A stretch of DNA of 64,000 nt from contig CM056556.1 in assembly GCA_029721515.1 (NCBI GenBank), positions 19,534,645 through 19,598,644 on the forward strand, read 5' to 3'. Position 1 is the first letter of the stretch, and every line of letters starts with the position of its first letter. The position numbers were made by a program, and so were the translations under genes. Shown one piece after another: positions 24,003-36,195 of this stretch. The DNA is from Synanceia verrucosa. Taxonomy: Eukaryota; Chordata; Actinopteri; Perciformes; Synanceiidae. The notes under the pieces are model-generated. The model searched no databases. It saw only the letters and a list, made by a program, of their open reading frames with translations, and was not told the origin of the DNA.

Positions 24003-24006
<4 letters not shown>

Positions 24007-24044
24007 CAGCCAGACCCCTAGCCTTGGCAAACCAGGTCTTGGCA

Positions 24045-24255
24045 GTATGATAATGTGGAAAGTTGAACTGGCCCCATTACAGCGAGACTGATGGTAGAGC
24101 CGATAAGGTTGTTGATAATGGGTGCAGATAGCGCTGACACAGCGGTCCAATAGCTTAGGCCTGCCCCCCCACCCCCATTATCATTCCTGCCCACCGATGG
24201 GCTCCCAGAACGCTATCTCCTCTCCATTTCCACTCCTGTGACAGATAAGAATGGA
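24045..24255. promoter_or_regulatory. Candidate enhancer: extended GATA-site cluster
   Basis: Sites are TGATAA at 24048, GATAAG at 24102-24107, GATAAT at 24114, AGATAG at 24126, TATCTCC at 24214 and AGATAAG at 24243-24249. The sequence between the CT tract and 24260 is unique and of mixed composition. The role is inferred. Confidence 0.4.
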
Positions 24256-24786
24256 AATACTGACTTCATAGCTGACTGATTAAAGTGTCTGCCTTTCTTG
24301 ATAATACACAGATAAATTATGTTTTTTTTCTTCCTCTTCTTCTCTCCGTCTCTCTCTATCTAGAAAAGGGTGGGGCGCAGCAGAAAGAAGAAAAACCCTC
24401 TCGTCTTTTCATTTCTCTTTTCTTTTGTGGAGCTTTTTTTTGAGGAGGAGGGAGATGAAGTGCAGAGAGAGAGGAGGGGTTGGAGATTGTGTGGTGGTCA
24501 TACGATTGGAAGGAGAGTATAGAGTTGTGAAGTGTATTACATTTGCAGATCCTGCAGGGAGTATTGATGTTAAAACAGCACAGGCACAAAGATTATTGCG
24601 GAATAGTCATTGGTGCTGATTGGTAGCCCGACTATAAAGAAGACTTGTATTACTGGCTGTTTGAGTCATTATAAAGTCATTTCCAGGTTTACCTTTTTTT
24701 AAATCACTGACCGCTCCAGTTTGATGTGATCCCTGATGGATATGTTCCCTGTATCCAAATCCTCCAACCAATTGCTCCCCCCCCCC

Positions 24787-24789
24787 ACA

Positions 24790-24842
<53 letters not shown>
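24787..24842. repeat. (CA)n microsatellite
   Basis: About 55 bases of CA preceded by a C run. Confidence 0.9.
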
Positions 24843-24843
<1 letters not shown>

Positions 24844-26904
24844 ACCAGCAACCTCTATCTCTCTCCCTCTCTTATCTTTAGCTCTCCAGCTCTCTAGCTC
24901 TCTGTCTGTCCAACTGAACTCTTCTGGCCTCCTTCCACCTCCTCCTCCTCTCACCTCTTCCCCTCTCCTCTCTATGAGGAGGAACTCCCCACATGCATCA
25001 TCACTCCTTCTCACCCTTGATCGAGATGGTTACAACATCTGCTGTCGATCAATAGCTGGGTTTCCAGTTAAGTTGTTGGATGTGGGTTTCACATATTGCA
25101 GTGGATATGGTTAAAGTAAATGGCAAATCAAGGTTCAACTTGCCCTTACACAACTAGTGTTATTTATTTTCAGTTATGAAATAACAACACTGACTTATTC
25201 AAATTATTTTTTTTAAATTATCATATTTAATCTTTATTTAATAATGAGTGAGAGATGAGAGGGGAGGAAGTTAAATGGACATATACTTTCATCATCAGCT
25301 TGGTAAAAATCACTGTGTTCTTGCCCCAGGCTAGTGGGCAATTATTTGCAAATTCAGATTAAGTTTCCACCATATTGGAGGAAAATGTTGATACACACAG
25401 GATCATTAGTACATAACAATGACACCAACTGTAAATAAACATTGGTGTGAATCAGCAATTAATTTTTAGAAAGTGTCCTTCGATGAGATCAGATACCTCT
25501 CATCTAGGAGGACCAGCAGAATCCAAACATCTTAAAGCTATAGTCTGTCAGTTCAGAAGCACTTTTTGTTACACTGGGTGGGGGTCCTTCCATCCTGACA
25601 GCAGCCAATACATTATGTGTTCAGAAAAAGGAATGAAAAGAATCAGACCTCTGTGGCAGCTGCAGGACTGTAACTCTCACCAATCAACTGACACTCGGTC
25701 CGAATGGAAAGAACCAGTCAAATACCTTCATGTCTCGTCCTGCTCACGTCCCTCCCTCCGCCCCACTGTTGCCGGAAAGCACACTTCTCTGTCGAAATAC
25801 AGAGATAGCAGGAGAATACTTTCTCTAGGGAACAATGGCAGAGAAAATGCAGCCAAAAATACTACTTCCAGTGTTATTTCTCATGGCTCACCCTGGTAAA
25901 CAGGAAAAGAGAAGAGGGAGGCAGAAAAGGCTGCGACAAAACTCTGGATTAAGTTGGAGGACAAACCAGAGTCAACATCGGTGAAGACACTGAGGCATCT
26001 GAAGGGACTGAAAAGTGGTGCAGAAGTTGCTTTTGTTCTGTTGGACAGGAAATTATTTGTTTAGCTTCAGGAGGAGTTATTATTTTCATGAAATATGTAA
26101 TGGTTACTAACTTTGCTACTTTAGTGCATATTAGCCCAATGCTAAAGTTAGCTTCTCCGTGGGTGTAAGCCATCGTAGGTGCGGCTTGTATCGAAGAGGT
26201 TATAGGATATGACAATTTGAACATACTGCACAGCCATTGTCTCCAGTGTATGCATTATTAAGGTGCTCACAGACTCCAGGAACTGTGAAAGGAGCAGAAT
26301 CTGGATGTCCGGTCAGCTCAAAGCTTCCATAGTGGAGTACTTTGCCGCTAGTCGTTTCCTGTGAAATTTATGTGAATCGGAAAATCAATGTCACATTTGA
26401 AGTAGTTCGATGTGAGGCTTTGGACGGAGCACTGACGGGAGGGGGAGGAGTGTGAAGCTTTCAAAACTTGCTAGCTCTCTTGTAGGGGTGGGTGATATGG
26501 CTTAAAAAAATTGTGGTATTATTTGAACTATAGACTGCAGACGGTATATATCATGGTATACTTTGGTATGTAAATTACATCACAACAGTTTCTTAATGGT
26601 TACCATGACCCACGATAAAAGCATCAAGCAGGGAGTTGTTTTTTAAACTAGCAAATAACATAAAAGTCAAGAATATTACTTCAAGAAAAGAAATTGTGCA
26701 AATCTGTAATTGTAGAAAAAACATGAAACAAATAACTTCACACTGTTAACACTTCAGTACTGCCTTCAGTATCAGCCCTACACAAAGTCCGCTAGCTTAA
26801 TGCTAACACATAATGAAAAATGGCATAGATGGGCTAACATTAATCTAAAATTAGCGCCCTCCCCCTGCCTATTTACGTAAAATGTTTCAGTCCAGCTGCT
26901 CCGT

Positions 26905-27735
26905 CAGTGTGTGTAATGCTAGCTTCAAATGAGTCTTGTGCTCACAGAGTTTATGTTGAATGTCTCCTGATATTAATTACTCAAGGACACAGACTTTAGC
27001 ACTGCAGCAATCACAGCTCCATTAGCAGCAGTGCTCCATCTGTAAACATGTAAACATGGTGTTAGCACTACAGCTAACAGAGCTAGCTAAGATGACAAGT
27101 ATACCACAGGGAGAATACTGTGAAGATCTGGACTGTGTAGAATCCATTATTCTATGGCGGAGCTCGGTTAGCTGCAGTGCTGACTAGCTGCAGCTCTGGA
27201 GGACTGCATTGTAAACATGGGCCCATGCAAATTATGCTTGGCTACACATGTGTTGGTACTGAGCCATGCTTCATCTTCAGCTGGTTAGTGAAGCCTGCTT
27301 TGTGAGATGATGGATGCTAAAGTTTGGGAAGCTCTCTTGCTACATTTCCAGCTAAATTAAATCGATCCACTGGGTCTTCAGAGACGAACAGAGTAAAAAT
27401 AGCCTCCTGTGCTTGTTGAAGCAGCCAACACACAGGACAAAAAATGGTGGCTGCTCGGTAACTTTAGAGGAGAGTTTTCTTTCCGGGGGGCAGCTGAAAG
27501 GCAGTGTCCTCTACTGGAGGGAGGGGCATCCCCACTACTGACGTCAAAAGTGGAGAAATGTTAAACTCTGTCTGCCTGTTTCAGCACACATTGGCTAAGA
27601 AGAGGAGCAAGCAGGGGAAGGAGGTGACAGACTTTTTTCACTCCTGGGGCCTCATTCACAGGCTATGGGGACGCATATTACTGTTAGAACACCTTTATAA
27701 AGTGAATTTTACATAATAGGTGACCTTTAATTAAT
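26905..27735 (+). mobile_element. Nonautonomous DNA element, long form
   Basis: It shares ordered blocks with 14705-14975, including 'gtaaacatgggcccatgcaaatt', 'aaaggcagtgtcctctac' and the terminal 'ataataggtgacctttaa'. It contains about 550 bases not found in the short copy. Its internal ORFs show no transposase motif. The left border is uncertain because I cannot see a paired terminal repeat. Confidence 0.55.
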
Positions 27736-28098
27736 TTTTGATGCTACCAAAAAGGACAGCAGATCTAAAAATGTCAAAAAAAGTAAGTGAACTGATTCCA
27801 TCCATCGCCTTATTATAAATGCACAGCTCAGTGTATGCTGCTGATGCACAAGGTATGGAAGAAGCAGGGACAGCATTTATATCAAAAGAAACTTCCATGA
27901 GCTTTCCAATTTCTGATCAATTAATTTTTGTCCATTTATAATTTGTACACAAGAAGTCTGGTCAGCTTGTCATATAGTTATCTGGCATCTGGATCGGCCT
28001 GTTATCCCTCTTGTGAGTCAGTCAGATGTTGTGTTCTGCAGCAGGGAGCAGCGGGATGGAACAACATGCTGTTTGTCCGGGCCACAGTTGCTGACCTT

Positions 28099-28149
28099 GA
28101 TAGATTAGACCCAGAGAGGCTTTTCTGTCTGACACAGAGCAATGATAAG
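28099..28149. promoter_or_regulatory. GATA-site pair
   Basis: GATAGAT at 28099 and GATAAG at 28144-28149 lie in unique sequence just before a GT microsatellite. A further TTATCCC lies near 28002. Weak evidence alone. Confidence 0.25.
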
Positions 28150-28209
28150 TCTGTGTGAAATAGTTTTCCTCTTCTCAGAAGTATGTCTGCAGTGTGGGCT
28201 GGGACACGA

Positions 28210-28211
<2 letters not shown>

Positions 28212-28247
<36 letters not shown>

Positions 28248-28320
28248 GCGCGCGCGTGTGTGTGCCTGTCTGTGCCTGTGTGTGTGAGTTTGCTTGTGTT
28301 CGTGTGTGTGTTTGGGTTTG
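28212..28320. repeat. (GT)n microsatellite, degenerate to the right
   Basis: TG repeat, pure to about 28242, then mixed with GC and longer steps. Confidence 0.9.
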
Positions 28321-29039
28321 TGTGTGTACCAACCAATCTTCCCGTCTGTGTCTGCTAATAAGCAACTACCTTCCCAACTCACTTAGATCACATTTCTGAA
28401 AATATTTTCGATCATCATCATTATTCTTCGTAATATGTTGACCAGCTCTGTGGTTAATGCACATGCTCCTGCTGCCAAATATGAGGATGCAGAAAATCAG
28501 CATTAAGGTAGATTTGATACAAAACCTAAAATATTTCAAAGGCAGTGCTCCTTTTTTGTCCTGAGTCCACAAAGAACTGGGAGTGTAAGGCTTAGAAAGA
28601 AAGAAAGCACCCGAAACTGTGATAAAAAGCCCAGATAAGAGAATGACTGTGTCGTGTAGGAGTTGATATCAATGTCTATCTGTCTTTTTTCACTCTGCGA
28701 GCCCTTCTGTTGTTTTTTAGTCCTTATCTTGCTGCACCAAAATGCCAGGAACAAAAAGGGGAGAAAGAAAGAAATTACCAGATTATTCATGGGGTTTGGT
28801 TGATAAAATGTTGATGCCAAAATTAAGACCAATACACAACGTGTTTCTTTTTAGCTCTGCAAGTGCTTTTCCAAAAGATATTTGTGTTTTGTTTAATGTG
28901 TGTGTAAAGGTTTTGCATTGTGTGCAAGCTGTGTTGATAATTTCCTGCCGTTGCTTGGTATTTGCAGATTAGACCTCATTTTAACTCTTTTATGCCCTCC
29001 CTGACACCAATTCATTACATGCATACCCTCTCTCTGCAT

Positions 29040-29040
<1 letters not shown>

Positions 29041-29089
<49 letters not shown>
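29041..29089. repeat. (CA)n microsatellite
   Basis: Pure CA repeat. Confidence 0.9.
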
Positions 29090-29090
<1 letters not shown>

Positions 29091-29098
29091 GGCATATT

Positions 29099-29116
29099 CT
29101 GGTAGGCCCAGATAAG
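29099..29116 (+). promoter_or_regulatory. Possible E-box half-site/GATA composite
   Basis: CTG at 29099-29101 is followed after nine bases by GATAAG at 29111-29116. This spacing is that of the TAL1/GATA1 composite site known from erythroid enhancers. It lies 67 bases before the unexplained ATG-donor segment at 29183. Confidence 0.35.
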
Positions 29117-29182
29117 CTCAGTCCTCAATCTGTCGCTAATAGAGAGGCACAAACCATCAGCGGACAGGTTTGAGTTTCCACA

Positions 29183-29247
29183 ATGATGAGCCGAAACATC
29201 GCCACTGACAACGGCGGCAGAAAACTGATCAAAGTGTTAGACCCCAG
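29183..29247 (+). other. Unexplained exon-like segment (ATG to GTACGT donor)
   Basis: The segment begins ATGATG and reads MMSRNIATDNGGRKLIKVLDP with no stop, then meets a good donor (CAG|GTACGTG at 29248). The sequence is more CpG-rich than its surroundings and follows a GATA composite site, so it could be an alternative first exon. Counting from either ATG it ends in phase 2, whereas zfpm1 exon 2 needs phase 1. Joined to exon 2 it would hit a stop after about eight codons. If used, it would be a noncoding leader or belong to an unseen transcript. I know no protein starting this way. Confidence 0.2.
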
Positions 29248-31081
29248 GTACGTGCTCATTATTGGGAGACATATTGTTTATATTTTTATGTTATTAAATC
29301 TTATTTTAAATTTTCAGTGAATCTCTTGTCTCTTCAAACTTTAGGATGTCCCTCACACTGGTAGTATCTGCAAAAACTACATATTGTCATAAGAATCAAG
29401 CTCGATCAATATGGGAAAACATATCGTGATTTTTTTTTTTTTTTTTCATATCGCCCAGCAGTAATTGTAAGTATGTTGAATCACTGTAGGTTTAATATGA
29501 TTTGTCATAGATTTTCTGTTGCTGTTTTTCAAAACGTCATCACAAAATGGCCCCCAAAACCACAATGTCCTGTTTCCACTGTTTTTGCTTAGCTGGAATA
29601 AACACATCCAAGAGTCCTATTGGTACTGGACGTGGAATGATGAAAGTGATATTCATCTTTTCACCTGGCACTGGATAAGATGAAAAATGTGTATTTCCCC
29701 AAATAACACACTGTTCAAACCATTGGCTATTTCTTTCACATGGGTCTGTCTGTTGAAGCTTTAACTCCGGAAGTCATTGCTCATTTGCATGAGCAGTGCT
29801 TGATATTTCGTAGTAATTTCATACAATAATGGCTCACCCTTTTTATCATGATGGAGTGCACCTGTAGAAATAGGCAGGGAAAATCCATAACTAAAATGAG
29901 AGAATACTGTAGCAAGGGTAATGAAATGAAGTACAGAATGATAGACCATTAATTTAATGCCTGTGGAAAGATGTTTTAGAAGGTTATATTTCTTATTTTC
30001 TAAGGTTAGATTTTATTAGGTAATTCTAAGTGAGATTAGGATCTTTTGTAGAAAGGGAGATTTTATTACGCAGTAAACTGTCTGGGAGAGAGACGGTTGG
30101 AGAGTGACTAAGACAGAGACAGAGAGGAGGAGAGAGACATGAACGAGAGACAGACAGAGAGAGGGAGACTCAAAAGGAGATCAGAATTCAAAAGTGAGCA
30201 TTTTAATTCTATAATCACCTAAAACAAATTAGCACGACCTACTCCACAACAAAGCTTTCATCAAGAGAGATATTCCCTCAGCTAGCTGGTACTAGGTCTC
30301 TTCACAAACACGAACAAAGTCCCCAGACAGAAACCACATTAGGCAAAACTAAATTGTAAGGAAACAAAAAGAAATCTACATGACATACTGGAGAGAAGCA
30401 ACCAATAACTGGAGAAAATTGGAATGTTGTTTGGTCCAGACAGAAATTACAATCACAGAATATCTGACCACCATGACTAATCCAAAAAAGGAAAAGGAAA
30501 TCATTGACTATGTACAGATTCAGCAGCCCCAGCCATGCAATCCCACTGGGAATAGCTGTCATAGACAGCCCTGGCTTCCTTAAGAGGACAGATTTTGCAG
30601 CTGTCAACAATGGAACAAAACCACCATGAAGACTATAAATAATCTGTGTATTCCTGCATCAGCCGTTTGCAGAGTGCTGGTCTCTGAACATAGATGAACT
30701 GTACTTTTACCTTTTACAGAACACATGCAATAGCTTTTAAATATATACTGTACATTAAATCACAATTTGTCATTTCTATTTAAGTTAAACTTAATGTTTT
30801 AGTACAATGTTGCATTGTTACACAGCTCTTTTCACATATTTGTGTATTCTAATAATCTGTACTTATTGTACCCAAATGTTTTGTTTGTATTTCACACTTG
30901 CTTTGGTAATGTAAAGGTGTGGTTACCATATCATTCACTAAGCCCCTTTGAATTGAATTGAATTGAATGAGTCAGAGTGAGGCTTGAGAAAATGGTCCTT
31001 GTGTTTTACTCTTGACAGTGTTTTTTAACTCGAGGTCACCTAGTATGTGAACTTCTGGCACCGACCCCCTGCTAGCTCTCG

Positions 31082-31083
<2 letters not shown>

Positions 31084-31128
<45 letters not shown>

Positions 31129-31136
31129 AGTGTGCG
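31084..31136. repeat. (GT)n microsatellite
   Basis: Pure GT repeat leading through a short mixed stretch into (AT)n. Confidence 0.9.
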
Positions 31137-31153
31137 CATGCGCGTGTACATAC

Positions 31154-31208
<55 letters not shown>

Positions 31209-31220
31209 GATTTGAAATGG

Positions 31221-31293
<73 letters not shown>

Positions 31294-31310
31294 GATTTGA
31301 AATGGTTAAT
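31154..31310. repeat. Two (AT)n tracts with a duplicated unique insert
   Basis: AT repeat to about 31204, then 'taatgatttgaaatggttaa', AT repeat again to about 31289, then the same 20 bases once more. The unit of about 86 bases is duplicated in tandem. Confidence 0.85.
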
Positions 31311-31569
31311 GAATTGTGCATGGCCCGTCTCATTAGTTTGAACTTATGTGCTATACAACCTCCCATAACATTTCTGTTTCCAAATTTGCAAGCCTCTGTT
31401 TCCACAAATGACTGCAGAGGCAGGATACAGGCATAGCTGACAATGTCTATAATTTGCTCCAGCTCATCGCAATTTCCTTGCCCTTACCTCTTTGTGACTC
31501 TTTGAGTCTTCTTGTCTGTGTATTAGTATTAGTAGCAGCAGTAGTGTCCCCTGAAGTAAAACAATCTGC

Positions 31570-31660
31570 TGTAATCTATCAGTGTGTTATCAGCCCTATC
31601 TGAGAGCTGAGAAAGCCAGGGCCGGGGCTGTGGCACTGCTCTACGGAGCTGATAAAGTTT
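31570..31660. promoter_or_regulatory. Candidate enhancer: four GATA sites in about 85 bases
   Basis: Sites are TCTATCAG at 31575, TTATCAG at 31587-31593, CTATCT at 31596-31601 and GATAAAG at 31651-31657. The sequence is unique and GC-rich between the sites (gccggggctg). The role is inferred. Confidence 0.45.
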
Positions 31661-32638
31661 CAGAGTTCAGCGATGATGAATGTTAAGAAACTACAGCCTT
31701 GTTACCGATGATGTGGAATTGCCAAAGTGGTGCGATAGGGAGGGGTGTCTGGAGGTGGAAAATGAAGAAAAAGGGAAGAAGAGGAGGGTGGCGGTGGTGA
31801 TGAGGAGGAGATTGAAAGAGGAAAAAGGTATTTTTGCCATCAGTCATGAGTTGAGGGGTCAGGCCCTGGTAGGTGTTTTTTTTGTTTGTTAATACACACC
31901 GAGTCTATATTGTCCATGTGTATCACTGCTCCTAGAACAGGGTTTTGCCCTACCTTTAAGTGTCAGTTATGATGTATTTAACCTAAGCAAAAATGTTTTT
32001 TTTTACTAAAAAACTAAACTACTAAACTAAAAAATTATAAATTATGTATTGCTATTTAATGAATATGGCCTTCTAGAATCAGTACAAACATATGCTTACC
32101 ATAGTTTTCTACTTCTACTTCCAGTGAACCTTGATTGGTTCAGTGGAACAAGAACATTTCTTCGTCTTAGTCTGATCTTAAAACCAATTTATAGATTGAT
32201 AACATTAGTCCACCAGGCAACAGACCCGTATAATATAGACTAATGCCATTTTTACTTATTCTGTTTTTTAACCTTTTTTTCTATTCATCTACCTGTATAT
32301 AATATTTATTTTTGCAATGACTGCCTCATGAGCTTTGCACTAAAAAATTGTATGTACCCAAACTGTGTGAGTGTACAAATATAATAATATTATAATAATA
32401 ATAAAGCTTCTTGATTCTTGATTTTTGAAAGTCTAACCCGATGGGCTACTTTTCCCCACTATTTAGACTTTCCCAAGAAAATTCTTGACTTAAAAAAAAT
32501 AGCTATCTACCCTCAATCCTCCTCCTTTATGACGCTTAAGGGTTACCTACCTGCTGGCCTGTGCTGTGTCGGTATCAAAGTTCTCATCAGCTGCCAACTT
32601 TGCAATCCATCTGTCCCTGTGAACACATCAGCAGCCTC

Positions 32639-32700
32639 TATCTTGCAGCCATCACTGTCAGGCCTCAAAGTCCCCCCAATTATGATAAAGGTGATAAGAG
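32639..32700. promoter_or_regulatory. GATA-site group
   Basis: TATCTT at 32639, TGATAAAG at 32683 and TGATAAGAG at 32692, the last two nine bases apart. In unique sequence. The role is inferred. Confidence 0.3.
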
Positions 32701-33165
32701 AGGCAGTTTACAAAAGACGAAGTAAATGTCTGATAAAGCATCAGGTAGTTAGTTGACTGATTACTTGTTTTTCATGTCTTTCCCACTCATGTTTTAAATG
32801 CATGGACATTTATTTGAAAGTGGTGTGCATTGAAAGAAACCTAGGGCTGTTGGTTTGTGGAACTGGATGGTTGCCAGTTTAAATCCTCTGGCAGTTAAAA
32901 TGTGGGTGAGAAAAGGGGTAGTGTTTTTGAGGAGGCATAGAGCTAAAATCTACTAAAAACAAAGCTTCTGTAGTGGAGGTGCTCAATAACTAATATGTTA
33001 CTATGTATGTTACTGTATCTTGCGCTTGTCAAGCTGCTCATACTGAGCACTCAAGATCCATCAGCATGGTTGCACATTAAAACCAGTAAACTAGCAGAAT
33101 GTACACAACAATTTCACACCTGCAATGATCATCAGTCATACAAACATGACACAAAAGTCTTTTAG

Positions 33166-33200
33166 GTATATATATACGTACGTGTATATATATACATGTG

Positions 33201-33232
<32 letters not shown>

Positions 33233-33287
33233 CGTGTGTACATATGTGTGTATATATATATACATATATATACACACATATGTACAC

Positions 33288-33338
<51 letters not shown>

Positions 33339-33374
33339 CGTGTGTACATATATATATATATATATATGTACACA
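33166..33374. repeat. TA/TG/CA compound microsatellite
   Basis: Long runs of (TA)n are mixed with acgtgtgta and tacacaca steps. All ORFs here are Tyr/Ile/Thr/Val/His artefacts. Confidence 0.9.
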
Positions 33375-33690
<316 letters not shown>

Positions 33691-33899
33691 TACTAAATGG
33701 GGGAACCATTGTGATTTTGACAAAGTTCATGAGCGTATAATAGCAGTTAATGCATGTTCACCAAAGTGCCAAGCTCTTAATAGAATCTGATTGATAGATA
33801 GATGCCTGTCTCCTCAGGCCTGTGAGAGGGGGCGTTGGGGTGGGTTCCACTCATCAACCCAATTGTCCCCCCCCAACTCTTCGCGTTGTCTTACTGTCA

Positions 33900-34220
33900 T
33901 TCTGTGAAGCACTAATTTGTCAATAATTGGCCGTGTCATTCTCGTCAAGAGGGTTTGATAAAGTGCTGGCTCTTCGGGGGCCGGGCTGGAGAATATCTCA
34001 AAAAATGGGTAGAGCTGAGGAAAAGGCAGCATGTGGCAGCAGATCTTAGGCAGCGATAGGGCCATTAAGCGCTTTAGAAGTATTTTAGCTGAATTCACAC
34101 AAAGCAAAAATAGATAAATAAATAATGAAAGAGGAAAAAGTGGAACGACAGCTGCCAGGGAAGTGATACAGACTTTAAGAAATCATTTGGGAGGGTGAAA
34201 GATAAAAGATTATCCCTCTT
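33900..34220. other. Unique intronic stretch with GATA sites
   Basis: TTGATAAAG occurs near 33956, GATAAAAGATTATC near 34201 and GCGATAGG near 34053. The surrounding sequence is not recognisably repetitive. A possible regulatory stretch, weakly supported. Confidence 0.25.
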
Positions 34221-35433
34221 ATTTGCCAACTTATTGCCTCCTCAGCCATTGCTGAGGCTAATTTGCTTACTCAAGCACTCACACAGAATACGGACTGTGT
34301 GTGTGTGTCTAAGTGTTTATTTCAGTAGCAGAATGTACAATACAGTATATACTTGTGCGTGTGTGTATGTTGCTTTTATGACTGCGATCTTGCCGCCATC
34401 CACATCACTCTATTGGGTATGGCTCCACTCACACAATAATTTTCCAGAAATAGACCAGAATACCTATTAGCTTAAACATTTCTCTGGATGTGTGACACCA
34501 CCTGATTAAATGGCTTTTCCACGTACATTCTACTGACACCCCACCAAAACCAATGACTGCTGCTTATCCAGTCATTGCTGGAAAAACATAGTTTCAAAGA
34601 TATTTGATACAGTACACTGAGGGGAAAAGGGACCAATTGAGAGAGTTTGTCATCACTTTACCTATGTTTACCTCTCCTAGTCCTTGCTACCCCGTCAATA
34701 AAGCAGGTTCAAAACAGTTAATATGGGATTCTGATATGGAAATTTTTTTTTCATTAGAATGTAGGGCCAATCAAAAGAGAACTGACTCCAGTCAGTCAAT
34801 GTTGTACTTTCATAAGGGGTTTGGGATACCCTGATTTTAAAGGAAAACTTTCGGCCAAATTCTACACGCAGCTGTAATGATCAAGCTATGCTAGACTTAT
34901 CAGTACCCAAGATGCGTCTATTTTTACTCTGACCCTGACAGCGTTCTTGAGCGGCACGGTAGCCTGGACAGCTAACCCACGGGGCCGGCTTTTCATTATG
35001 TGTTTAAACGTATTCACATTTTCCAAATATCACCCCAAAAGATTTGCAACATCAGCAAACATCTAACAACACAGCATCGTAGCATGTATGAGAAAAGTGG
35101 TTATGTTTGTGCAAGCAGTCACATACCGGTTTTGTTTACATCCTTGTCTTCCGGCACTCCAAACAAGTCAATCCGTCGAGCTTGTGACTCCGTCACGCAA
35201 ACTTGATTTTTGCAGACAGAAACCGTATTCCAGCATTTTCGTTTTTACTTTACTGAACATTTTACAGCCTGTCATTAGCAATGAGCCCAACAACAGCCGG
35301 TTATGAGTTTATTTTCTCTGTACTGAGAGCTAGCTAGCTCACTCTGCACTGAAAGTATTGTAGCAATGAGTATTGTAGCAGTGAGGCTATGAGACATGAA
35401 CTCTTTCTGTGGAACTTTATCACTAAAACACCA

Positions 35434-35771
35434 CCACGCCACACAACAGAAAAGCCTAAACTGCTTACTCTGGCTCTGTATCTCTCTCTCTCTCTCACAT
35501 ACATCGATGTCCGCCTCTGTCATCTCACGCACACCTGAGCGACCCACAACAAACCCTGCCCTCTTGCGGCCTCTGCCAGTCACAAGTGGCTACCTCGCTA
35601 CACTTCACCATCCTACCCCTTGACCTGTGATTGACAGGCCACCCAGCCACTAGGAACACTCTGCTCTCCCAAAAATGCTGCATTCAGTAACATTCTGTAA
35701 AACCAACAGGGTTTGTTGTGAGAGCGACAGAGACAGACAGGGTGAGCAGTTTAGGCTTTTCTGTTGTGTGG
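35434..35771. repeat. Inverted repeat pair of about 28-55 bases
   Basis: 'cacacaacagaaaagcctaa' at about 35434 is the reverse complement of 'ttaggcttttctgttgtgtg' at about 35751. The similarity continues inward through the 'ctctgtctctct'-like parts. It suggests a nonautonomous DNA element or a duplicated, inverted piece. No transposase. Confidence 0.6.
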
Positions 35772-35799
35772 TCTCGCTACGGCTGCAGGGCTGTACGCT

Positions 35800-35875
35800 T
35801 AGCTCTTTCACTAGGAGCACAGGTGCTCCTAAATGAAAAAATTTAGGAGCACAGAAAAAAAATTAGGAGCACTAC
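35800..35875. repeat. Repeated and inverted AGGAGCAC words
   Basis: AGGAGCACAGGTGCTCCT is an 18-base inverted repeat, and two further 'ttaggagcac' copies follow within 50 bases. It looks like the end of an interspersed repeat. Confidence 0.5.
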
Positions 35876-36148
35876 GGAATTTCTTAAAAAAAACACAAAT
35901 TTTATTATTAACACTCAAATCACATACACAGTAACACACGTGCACATACATATAAACACAGTGCCATCATAAGGTCTTCTGCAACCCTCAATTAAACATA
36001 GAGAACATCCCTGTCCCACATTGTTTTGGAGGGCCACATTAGCGATATGGCTGCCTTCAGAGGGATTGTAAGTATAAGATTATAAATAGAGTATACTGAT
36101 TATTATGCATTTTACTTACAACTTAAATAATAATAATGACTTTGAACA

Positions 36149-36190
36149 ATCCATCCATCCATCCATCCATCCATTTTCTACCGCTTATCG
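36149..36190 (-). mobile_element. Short retroposon tail, (CCAT)n-TTTTCTACCGCTTATC
   Basis: This is the minus-strand version of the GGATAAGCGGTAGAAAATGG tail shared by the Rex3/RTE LINE and the SINE-like elements in this window. It directly abuts the truncated Tc1-like element. Confidence 0.55.
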
Positions 36191-36195
36191 CTGTT

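Noticed and set aside
24607..25014. 135-aa minus-strand ORF
   Set aside because: It spans a CA repeat (CVCVCV stretch) and CT-rich flanks, with no splice or family evidence.
28002..28399. His/Thr-rich and Cys/Val-rich ORFs
   Set aside because: They are read-throughs of the GT/CA microsatellite.
26485..29465. A 3-kb hAT element between 'ggggtgggtgatatggc' (26487) and 'catatcgcccagcag' (29449)
   Set aside because: The ends look alike as inverted terminal words, but the DNA between contains another element, a microsatellite and unique sequence. They are more likely ends of two separate copies.
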